Shown here: positions 1 to 6,532 of the stretch, piece after piece
How positions within the stretch are numbered: position 1 is the first letter of the stretch
How the letters are laid out: every line of letters starts with the position of its first letter
Source: Bacteroidia bacterium
GTDB taxonomy: Bacteria > Bacteroidota > Bacteroidia > Bacteroidales > UBA12481
DNA: 6,532 nucleotides
Assembly: GCA_026391235.1 (NCBI GenBank)
Contig: JAPLDV010000606.1
Location: 1-6,532 of the forward strand
Reading direction: 5' to 3'
The notes under the pieces: model-generated
What the model was told of the DNA's origin: nothing
Database searches by the model: none
The model's input: the letters and a program-made list of their open reading frames with translations, nothing else
Translations under genes and position numbers: made by a program

Positions 1-90
1 GATATCAACTTCCTTATCCAGAAAATCCTCGCATGAATTTAAAACCAGCAAGAACAAACTCAATGATATCAGGCAGACGATCCTTTTCAT
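1..90 (-). CDS. SusD/RagB-like outer-membrane lipoprotein B, N-terminal fragment cut by the window edge
   Basis: Only the first 30 codons are present; the reading frame is still open at position 1. Translating the minus strand from the ATG at 90-88 gives a lysine/arginine start (MKR), a hydrophobic stretch of about 15 residues, and a lipobox LNSC with the acylated cysteine at residue 20. This is followed by EDFLDKE. A C-x-DFLD sequence right after the lipid-anchored cysteine is a hallmark of SusD-family mature N-termini, and the SusD-like gene at 3169-4853 has the close match CEKDFLD. The gene starts 19 nt after the stop of the SusC-like transporter at 110-3139, the expected place for its partner. 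By family knowledge the full protein would be about 450-600 aa, exported by Sec, lipidated and moved to the cell surface to bind substrate over the SusC barrel. The substrate-binding region lies outside the window, so specificity is unknown. The family call is inferred from a short signature plus position. Confidence 0.87.
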   Translation of the reverse strand, partial: MKRIVCLISLSLFLLVLNSCEDFLDKEVDI

Positions 91-109
91 TTCGGTTTCT
101 GAATTAAGA

Positions 110-3100
110 TTAAAATTTCACGCTTATACCAGTGTTGTAAACTCTCATTACCGGATAACCGGAGACCCCCGCATCAGGGACTTCAGGATCAAGGTTATTT
201 TCACTGATCGAATCAAAACTTAATAGGTTATAGGTGTTCAGAAAGAGCCTGACCCCTTTTACATTGATTTTGGCCATTAAGTTGTCAGGAAGGTTATAAC
301 CGATTTCCAGATTAATGATTTTCAAATAGTTGCCACTTCGGGCCCAAAGGGTCGAATTATTGTAGTTATTCTTATTATTCAGAGTCGTCAACCTGGGATA
401 GGTGGCATTATCTTCATTTACCCCTTTTTCCCAGGCCTGGTAAGCAATGTTTGTAACTTTGTTGTTATTCTGCAAAACCCAGACACTGTTATTGGTGAGG
501 AGAACAGTTCTGCCCAGTATGCCGCTGAGGACAAAATGCAGGTCGAAGCCTTTATAATTAACAGCTCCCAGCAATCCGAAATTCCATTGGGGAATCTGAT
601 CGCCTATCACAATCTGATCCTGGTAATCGATGATATTGTCGTTGTTCTGATCCTTGAATTTAACATCCCCGGGCTGTACCGCCTGAAATGATTGAAAGGG
701 GCTGTTTGCAATTTCTTCTTCGTTCCTGAAAAATCCTATTGCTTCAAGACCCCAGATCGCCGAGGCAGATTTTCCCTGCCTGTACTGATAATCGGGTAAC
801 CCGCTAACTTCCTGCATACTCAGAATTTTATTCCTTGCATACGACACATTTGCCTGAATGGAATAACTCCAGTTTTTTTTCTGGTGATTATGGCTGATCA
901 TGGCCTCGAATCCCCGGTTGACAACAGTACCATTATTCTCATAAGGCAGATATTGTCCGATGATTCCAGGAGTAATATTCGTGCTGGTGGTGATGATATT
1001 CTTTCTGTTATTATTGAAAAAATCAATCGAAAAATTCAATATATCACTCATTTCCAGGTCAATTCCGATATTGGCATTCAGCGATTCTTCCCATTTGATA
1101 TTGGGATTGGGGATCCTGCCTTCGTAGGAGCCGTCGGTACTTCCGAAACCGGAACCAAAAATATAACCGCCTCCGCTGTAATATTTCTGCTCATAAGGGA
1201 ATCTTTCCAGCCCCAGTTTTCCATTTCCCACCTTTCCGAATGATCCTCGTAATTTTAAAAAGGAAATGGTGGCATTTTTCTGAAAAAATGATTCGTTAGA
1301 AATTAGCCATGCTCCTGAAACAGAAGGAAAAAATCCAAAGCGATTTCCTTTCCTGAAGTCTTCGGAGCCGTTGTAGGCAAATCCGAATTCTGCAAAGTAT
1401 TTTTTCCTGAATCCATAGGTGGCCCTTCCGAAAATTCCCTGATTTGCATAGGCCAGGTTATTTCCGTTCTGGAAGTATTTCGACTGCATATATTTAAGAT
1501 CCGTGGACAGAGAGCTTGCCCCTGAACTTAAGGAATAGGAAAGTCCGCCGAGTGTGGTCAGCATATAAGCGAATCCATCGTCAAATTTTTCAGTATTGAT
1601 GCTGATATCGCTGTTGTCCCCATATTTAAGGTATTCAGTGGAATCCCCGGCATTAAATTCCTGGTAAACGGCATAGGTTTGACTACGTCCGAGCGAGTAG
1701 TAATTGGTTCCATCGAGCCCCATCATAACATTGGCAGAAAGCCCTTTAAGCAGGAAGTCCAGTTTCTGGGTGGCTCCCACATTGCCAAGCATAATCCGCT
1801 GGTAGTTATCCCTGTAACCCGTTTTGGAAATCATTCCTAACGGGTTATTCCGGTACACTGATGTTCCGGCAATGGAGCTGTCGCGGTTTGTAACAGGCAT
1901 TGCATTTGGCGGGAGTTGTGAGAGGGTGGAAAAGATGGATGAGGCACTGGAATTTGGCACATGCCGGTTCTCAACCCTGGTAGCAAGGTCGACCGACACC
2001 ACGAGTGTTTTTGTTACATCCACATCCACATTTGAACGCAGGTTATATCTTGAATATTTTGGATTGGTGTTATATTGAGGATTTACATCTGAAAACTTGT
2101 ATAAACCATCCTGGCCTGTAGCTCCCATGAACACAAAGTAGCGGATGGTGGCTGTTCCTCCGCGCAGGGATAACTTATATTGTGATTGCGGAGCGGCGGG
2201 CTTTAAAAATTCTCCGTACCAATCCACGTCAGGATATTTGAATGGATCACCGGTTCCATTGTACATGGCGGGATCGAATTTACTGTCTTCGGGCAGCGGC
2301 AGCCCGTCGTTCCGGAGGGCCTTGTTATATAACCTTACATACTCTGCAGAGCCAAGATATTCAGGCAGGCTCGACGGAGACTGGAAGCCTGTTTGAGCGA
2401 TAAAGTTAATTTCAGGTTTCCCGGTGAATCCCCGTTTGGTTTGTACATTGATCACTCCGTTTGCGCCGCGGATCCCATACTGCACTGTTGCTGCGGCATC
2501 TTTCAATACGGTAAAGGATTCGATTTCCATGGGATCGAGCTGGGCAAAATTGCGTTCCACATTATCAACAAGGATAAGAGGTGAAAGAAAAGTGTTAAAA
2601 GTCCCGATGCCACGGACATATATTGCGGAGTTGTCATAACCCGGCTCATCACCTGTTGTTTTTATCACGGTCAGGCCGGTTGTTCGGCCGACAATAGCGT
2701 TTGACAAGTTGGGAACCGGCGTTTTTTCAAGAGTACCTGCCCTGATGAAAGAAACTGCGTGTGTCAGCTCTGATTTGGTCCGCGTACCGTAGGCTACATC
2801 GATTATCTCTTCTTTGTCGGCCGGATCGAGGGTAACAAGGATAGTATTTGACCCGGGTAAAATATCCATTTTCACGGCAATATATCCCTGTTTGCTGAAG
2901 TATAAGGCTTTACCGGCACTTACAACAATGGAAAACTTTCCTTCCTGGTCGGTAAAAGTCTGTACAAATTCATCCAGCACAGACACATTAACCTCGGGAA
3001 CAGCTTTCCCGCCGGTGTCATTCACAATGCCTGTAATTGTTTTGCTGTTCTTTTCCTGAGCAGGGAGAGGATTTAATCCCGCAAGCGCAATGATCAGAAG

Positions 3101-3139
3101 GAAGCAGGATAACTTTATATTGGGTATCATTCGTCGCAT
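110..3139 (-). CDS. SusC/RagA-like TonB-linked outer-membrane transporter B, complete
   Basis: This 1009-aa protein is a complete SusC-family TonB-dependent transporter that should import an oligomeric nutrient across the outer membrane, powered by TonB-ExbBD. Residues 1 to about 28 form a signal peptide (MRRM start, hydrophobic SCFLLIIALAG, likely signal peptidase I cut after LPAQ). Residues about 34-105 form a carboxypeptidase D regulatory-like beta-sandwich (TITGIVND, VPEVNVSV, TDQEGKFSI), the N-terminal extension typical of SusC. The region IIDVAYGTRTKSELTHAVS (about 112-130) corresponds to the SusC signature usually written VVVGYGTQKK. The plug follows to about residue 237, with VRGIGTF, PLILVDNVE and VLKDAAATVQYGIRGANGVI. 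The rest is the 22-strand barrel, ending in the family pattern YNLLSFD, DPEVP, GYPVMRVYNTGISVKF with a C-terminal Phe for BAM recognition. A DxNxD-type segment (DQNNDNIID, 830-838) is typical. Met4 is an alternative start; neither has a clear Shine-Dalgarno. The gene lies 29 nt after SusD-like A and 19 nt before SusD-like B, its likely partner. The substrate is unknown. Confidence 0.96.
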   Translation of the reverse strand: MRRMIPNIKLSCFLLIIALAGLNPLPAQEKNSKTITGIVNDTGGKAVPEVNVSVLDEFVQTFTDQEGKFSIVVSAGKALYFSKQGYIAVKMDILPGSNTILVTLDPADKEEIIDVAYGTRTKSELTHAVSFIRAGTLEKTPVPNLSNAIVGRTTGLTVIKTTGDEPGYDNSAIYVRGIGTFNTFLSPLILVDNVERNFAQLDPMEIESFTVLKDAAATVQYGIRGANGVINVQTKRGFTGKPEINFIAQTGFQSPSSLPEYLGSAEYVRLYNKALRNDGLPLPEDSKFDPAMYNGTGDPFKYPDVDWYGEFLKPAAPQSQYKLSLRGGTATIRYFVFMGATGQDGLYKFSDVNPQYNTNPKYSRYNLRSNVDVDVTKTLVVSVDLATRVENRHVPNSSASSIFSTLSQLPPNAMPVTNRDSSIAGTSVYRNNPLGMISKTGYRDNYQRIMLGNVGATQKLDFLLKGLSANVMMGLDGTNYYSLGRSQTYAVYQEFNAGDSTEYLKYGDNSDISINTEKFDDGFAYMLTTLGGLSYSLSSGASSLSTDLKYMQSKYFQNGNNLAYANQGIFGRATYGFRKKYFAEFGFAYNGSEDFRKGNRFGFFPSVSGAWLISNESFFQKNATISFLKLRGSFGKVGNGKLGLERFPYEQKYYSGGGYIFGSGFGSTDGSYEGRIPNPNIKWEESLNANIGIDLEMSDILNFSIDFFNNNRKNIITTSTNITPGIIGQYLPYENNGTVVNRGFEAMISHNHQKKNWSYSIQANVSYARNKILSMQEVSGLPDYQYRQGKSASAIWGLEAIGFFRNEEEIANSPFQSFQAVQPGDVKFKDQNNDNIIDYQDQIVIGDQIPQWNFGLLGAVNYKGFDLHFVLSGILGRTVLLTNNSVWVLQNNNKVTNIAYQAWEKGVNEDNATYPRLTTLNNKNNYNNSTLWARSGNYLKIINLEIGYNLPDNLMAKINVKGVRLFLNTYNLLSFDSISENNLDPEVPDAGVSGYPVMRVYNTGISVKF

Positions 3140-3168
3140 AGGTTTATTCTTATACAGTTTTATCAGAA

Positions 3169-4853
3169 TTACCAGCCCGGATTTTGTTGTAATAAGGGAT
3201 TTTTATTCATTTCAGAGATCGGTATGGGGTATAGGTCCATATAATCGCGATAAACCCTGGTTTCAAAGGGTTTTTTAGTATAGGTCAGCCTTCCCTGCGC
3301 ATCTTTTGTTATGTACATTTCATACATGTCGCCTCCCAGCCATTCGGCTCCTTTTTTCCACCTGCGGGCATCCCACCAGCGGTGTTCCTCAAAAGAAAGT
3401 TCAACAGCCCTTTCAGTCATGATACGCTTCCGCATCTGATCCTGGTTCAGCCCGGCAGGCATATCAATAACCCCTGAACGCGATCTGACCATCCGGAGGG
3501 CCGCATAGACCTCGGGAGTGGGCCCTGACGCTTCGTTAAGAGCTTCGGCATAGTTCAGGAACATTTCGGCCAGGCGGAAATAGATCCAGTCATGATAAGC
3601 CATCACGGTGGTTCTGGTCTTAACTTCTTCGGGCAGGTATTTGCGCACGTAATACCCCGTGCTGGTGTATTCAGCAAGAATTTTCCTGTGTTTTCCGTTG
3701 GTGGAAGGATTGAGGTCGGGGGATACAAATGTTTCAACGGTAACATTCTGCCAAACAGTGCCATTGTATAGAATGATCTTGTAAAATCTTGGATCTCTGT
3801 TGGTATAGGGATTTAATGGATCATAACCGGAACCCGGCTCGTCGATGGTCTTACCGTTGCTCATTTCAAAAAGATCGACAAAATTCTGGGTGGGTGCAAC
3901 CGCACCGGCTCCCTCAAATCCATCGCCTTTTGGTGCCCAGACATTAATCTGTTGGTTATTAAAGTCCACCGTGCCCTGGTGCTTGTAGAAGATCACTTCC
4001 ATATTCCCGTTGTTGCGCCTGGTAAAGAAAAGCCGCTCATAATCCTTGGCCCCATTGCCTTTTGAGTATAATTCATAGGCCGGGCTTCCGGTTTCATTCT
4101 TCAGTTCTATCACTGCTTTTGCTGCATCGGCTGCCAGCTGCCATTTATCCGGATTGGTAATTTCCAGGTTCCAGAGAGGGCTGGCAGCGTAGAGTAACAT
4201 CCGTGCCTTTAATGCCATTGCGGCACCTTTTGTAGCACGCCCGAGTTCATTATCCGGCCGCGAAACCGGCATCAGGCTTATGGCTTGCTCACAATCAGCC
4301 AGGATGTGATCGACACATTCTTTGTATGAATTTCTGGGGTACATCAGGTTATCTCCGGGTATAAGAACCTGGTCGATAATGGGCATGCCACCGTAGCGCT
4401 TGATGATTTCGAAGAAATAAAACGCCCTTAAGAAATAAACCTCGCCAACCATGGCATTGCGGGTATTCTGATCGGGGAAGGGTATAACATCCAGTTTCGA
4501 CAGAAAAATATTTCCTTTACGGATACCGGAATAATAGTTGAACAGCTGGTTGTCGACCTCGTCGTAGCTCCCGAAATTCAGCGTCTGTGTTCCGTGATAG
4601 CCCATGTGGAGTCCGATTCATCTGCAGCGGAAGACATGGGTACCGGCTGATAATTTCCCAGGCGGTTAAATCCATCCTGCAAATGGCTGTAAATATCAGC
4701 ATGAAACCGCTGGGCATTTTCGAAGATGGTGAACACTTTTACCTCATCCAGATTCAATCCCGGAGCGCGGTCAAGAAAATCTTTCTCACAGGACATTACT
4801 GATAATGAAGTCAATGCTAAAAATATCCAATTTTTCAATTTCATATTCCGCAT
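3169..4853 (-). pseudogene. SusD/RagB-like outer-membrane lipoprotein A, interrupted by an apparent frameshift
   Basis: Two overlapping reading frames together make one SusD-family protein of about 561 residues, a normal family length. Frame one (4853-4578, 91 aa) carries a lipoprotein signal ending in SVMSC (acylated Cys22), then EKDFLD and the N-terminal SusD helix region (DEVKVFTIFENAQRF, about 36-50). It stops at TGA 4580-4578. Frame two (open from 4617, first ATG 4605, stop 3169) continues with LNFGSYDEVDNQLFNYYSGIRKGNIFL, GEVYFLRAFYFFEIIKRYGG and ATKGAAMALKARMLLYAASP, which are TPR-like helices, and with WIYFRLAEMFLNYAEALNEA and TERAVELSFEEHRWWDARRW. It ends in the classic LYPIPISEMNKNPLLQQNPGW. 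If intact it would be the surface substrate-binding lid for transporter A, whose stop lies only 2 nt upstream. Met4 (4844) is an alternative start. As sequenced, translation gives a 91-aa lipoprotein stub, and the second frame alone lacks an export signal. All other motifs are intact, so this may be a sequencing error rather than a true pseudogene. Confidence 0.9.
4581..4617 (-). other. Frameshift interval within SusD-like gene A
   Basis: The shift must lie between the TGA that closes the downstream frame on its 5' side (4620-4618) and the TGA that ends the upstream frame (4580-4578). Moving from the first frame to the second needs a net -1 change, that is, one base missing (or two extra) relative to an intact gene. 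Adding one base near 4593-4594 would give the reading STWAIT-x-TQTLNFGSYDE, which joins smoothly and keeps the Trp; the exact point is inference. No long homopolymer and no X-XXY-YYZ slippery heptamer is present in the interval, so programmed -1 frameshifting is not supported. Confidence 0.85.
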
Positions 4854-4855
4854 TT

Positions 4856-6532
4856 TTAAAAGTTAAGTTTGATCCCGATGTTGATTGATTTCAGCGGGGG
4901 CATATTTCCGCCGCGCTCGTTCCTGTTGTCCGGGTCGATGTAGGGTTCTTTGGCCCACAGGACCAGGTTGACACCTGATATATAGATCCTGAGGGATTCC
5001 GACTTGATTTTTTTTAGTATTGATTGTGGGACCGTGTATCCGATTTCAGCATTTTTCAGCCTGAGATATTGCCCCGATCCAAGACTGTAGGTACTGCCGG
5101 CTTCGTTGTTCTGATAGGGCCCGTACAACCTGGTGTATTCCTCCGACCCTGAAGTTTCGGGGGTCCAGTAATTCCAGTGTTTGGGGAAAACGTTTTCATT
5201 GTTGGAAAAGTGCCACATGATTTCCCAGTTTTTCTCGAATGAAGCCCTGGCAACGCCCTGGAGCAGTGCAGAAAAATCGAAATTCCCAAGATTGAACCCG
5301 AGTGTTAAACCGTAAGTTATTTCAGGTACATAAGAATAACCGGTCCGAACCTGGTCGAAACGATTGATAACTCCGTCGTTATTCACATCCATGAACTTCA
5401 GATCGCCCGGATAAAGGATATTATTACCGGGTATGCCACCCACCTGGGATAATTGCGGAGGGCTGTTATAGATCTCATCATAACTTTGGAAGATGCCGAT
5501 GGCGATGTACTTCACCGAAGTGCCGATGGGATAACCCTCCTCCTTCTGATAGTCGAGGGTCATGTAGGCATCATCCTTTTTAATGATTGTATTATGTGCG
5601 TAGGAGAAATTTCCGCGGATATAGTACGCCGAGTTTTTTGCAAACGATTTATTGTGACGCAGTTCAAGTTCGAATCCTTCGTTTTTCACGATACCGATAT
5701 TAGCGGCACTGAAAGTTGCCCCGATGTATGACGGGCTGGTATTAGAGATTGTTGTCAGTATTTTGTCGCGGTACTCATAGAAATAGTCGAAATTCAGTCC
5801 GAACAGGCCGTTAAAGAAATCCGATTCAAAGCCGACATTCTGTTTCCTGGCCACCTCCCATTGAACATTCTTGTTTGCAATGGTACCCTGCCGGATTCCC
5901 TGGAACCAATTATCGCCGGTACCAAACATAGCTCCGCCGGTTTCCTCATACTGTTGCAGGTAAATAAACCGGTCGGTGCCGATTTTATCGTTACCCACCC
6001 AGCCGATGGATCCGCGCAGCTTTAAGTTGCTCACCACCTTTCGGAATGCCGAGTTTCGTAAAAATGGCTCATTGGTCACTATCCATCCAAGGGCAAATGC
6101 CGGGAAGAAACCGTATCTTTTTCCGGGAGCAAAGTTCTCGGAGCCATTGAATCCGGCATTTATTTCTGCAAGGTATCGTTTGTTATAGTCGTAGGTAATA
6201 CGGCCAACAAGTCCTTCAGTGGCAAAAGGGGTTTGCACATCAATGTACTTCAGGTCACGGTTTGCCAGGATGAGGCCGGTAAGGCTGTGATGGTCAAATT
6301 CCCTGATGTAGTTTAAACTCAGTTCATAATAGGTTTTGCGGGTATTGTAAACATTTCCCCAGGCGTAATTAATGGGCCGGTTTTCACCAAATTCAGTATA
6401 AGAATCAGTTTTCAGATCGTACTGATAAACCGAGAACAGCTGCTCGTAATTGCGATTCATCGAACCGTTATCGTCAAACGCAAGCTGACCCTTTACCGAT
6501 AACCCCGGTGTGATATTATCGAGCTTATAATT
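4856..6532 (-). CDS. SusC/RagA-like TonB-linked outer-membrane transporter A, C-terminal part cut by the window edge
   Basis: This is the C-terminal 558 residues, roughly the last half, of a SusC-family transporter; the frame is open to position 6532. The Met at 6460 is internal. The 24 codons before it read NYKLDNITPGLSVKGQLAFDDNGS, matching the usual SusC mid-barrel pattern of a conserved Leu, then ITPGL or ITKGL, then a new beta-strand. Downstream come RYGFFPAFALGWIVTNEPF and LKLRGSIGWVGNDKIG, typical barrel strands. They are followed by VQWEVARKQNVGFESDFF, NEGFELELRHNKSF, the aspartate-rich PGDLKFMDVNNDGVIN (codons around 5389-5363) and YLRLKNAEIGYTVPQSIL. The end is LRIYISGVNLVLWAK, DPD and IGIKLNF with a C-terminal Phe. 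The signal peptide, carboxypeptidase D-like domain and plug must lie outside the window. It is the first gene of the visible cluster and runs almost directly into its SusD partner (2-nt gap, likely translational coupling). It aligns along its length with transporter B at low identity by eye, so the two are diverged paralogues. The substrate is unknown. Confidence 0.95.
   Translation of the reverse strand, partial: NYKLDNITPGLSVKGQLAFDDNGSMNRNYEQLFSVYQYDLKTDSYTEFGENRPINYAWGNVYNTRKTYYELSLNYIREFDHHSLTGLILANRDLKYIDVQTPFATEGLVGRITYDYNKRYLAEINAGFNGSENFAPGKRYGFFPAFALGWIVTNEPFLRNSAFRKVVSNLKLRGSIGWVGNDKIGTDRFIYLQQYEETGGAMFGTGDNWFQGIRQGTIANKNVQWEVARKQNVGFESDFFNGLFGLNFDYFYEYRDKILTTISNTSPSYIGATFSAANIGIVKNEGFELELRHNKSFAKNSAYYIRGNFSYAHNTIIKKDDAYMTLDYQKEEGYPIGTSVKYIAIGIFQSYDEIYNSPPQLSQVGGIPGNNILYPGDLKFMDVNNDGVINRFDQVRTGYSYVPEITYGLTLGFNLGNFDFSALLQGVARASFEKNWEIMWHFSNNENVFPKHWNYWTPETSGSEEYTRLYGPYQNNEAGSTYSLGSGQYLRLKNAEIGYTVPQSILKKIKSESLRIYISGVNLVLWAKEPYIDPDNRNERGGNMPPLKSINIGIKLNF

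Noticed and set aside
884..1243. 119-codon plus-strand open frame
   Set aside because: It lies wholly antisense to conserved barrel sequence of transporter B, has no recognisable domain or signal, and is explained as a shadow of that gene. The other plus-strand frames (for example 1824-2078, 2145-2396, 2814-3059, 5453-5731, 5976-6188) are rejected for the same reason.
3140..3168. Promoter or terminator between SusD A and transporter B
   Set aside because: The 29-nt gap is AT-rich but has no Bacteroidota -7 element (TAnnTTTG), no inverted repeat and no T-tract after a stem. It is too short for a separate control region and fits an internal operon gap.
3169..4605. A separate 478-aa gene starting at ATG 4605
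   Set aside because: It would begin in the middle of the SusD N-terminal domain with no signal peptide or lipobox, and the missing N-terminus is encoded immediately upstream in another frame. It is the distal part of a frameshifted gene.
4581..4617. Programmed -1 ribosomal frameshifting
   Set aside because: The interval has no slippery heptamer or homopolymer run and no obvious strong downstream hairpin, and SusD genes are not known to use recoding.
4517..4717. 66-codon minus-strand frame over the frameshift region
   Set aside because: It is the third frame of the SusD gene, rich in Arg and Pro with no family resemblance, and it contributes nothing to the reconstructed protein.
5056..5289. 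77-codon minus-strand frame
   Set aside because: It overlaps the conserved C-terminal barrel of transporter A in another frame and has no independent support.

Overview
The window is a stretch of a Bacteroidota genome, most likely a Bacteroidales-type or related glycan- or peptide-foraging lineage. All coding is on the minus strand and consists of SusC-like TonB-dependent outer-membrane transporters alternating with SusD-like surface lipoproteins, an arrangement essentially confined to Bacteroidota. The gaps are AT-rich with no clear Shine-Dalgarno sequences, which also fits that phylum. I cannot name a genus from sequence alone.

In transcription order (high to low coordinates) the layout is: (1) 6532-4856, the C-terminal part of SusC-like transporter A, cut by the window edge; (2) 4853-3169, SusD-like lipoprotein A, starting 2 nt after transporter A and broken by one apparent frameshift between about 4617 and 4581; (3) 3139-110, complete SusC-like transporter B (1009 aa), starting 29 nt after SusD A; (4) 90-1, the first 30 codons of SusD-like lipoprotein B, starting 19 nt after transporter B and running off the left edge. 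The three gaps are 2, 29 and 19 nt. No terminator or promoter is visible in them, so the four genes look like one co-transcribed unit of two tandem SusC/SusD pairs.

Functionally, each SusD-like lipoprotein should sit as a hinged lid on its SusC-like barrel at the cell surface, bind an oligomeric nutrient (glycan or peptide) and pass it through the TonB-driven barrel to the periplasm. No glycoside hydrolase, lyase, peptidase, sulfatase or regulator lies in the window, so the substrate cannot be called. The two transporters are clearly homologous but diverged by eye, so this is not a recent duplication.

The main anomaly is the frameshift in SusD A. Everything on either side of it is intact and family-like, so it is either a one-base sequence or assembly error or a very recent inactivating mutation. 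I found no mobile element, CRISPR array, RNA gene or unfamiliar system. There is no non-coding stretch longer than 29 nt.
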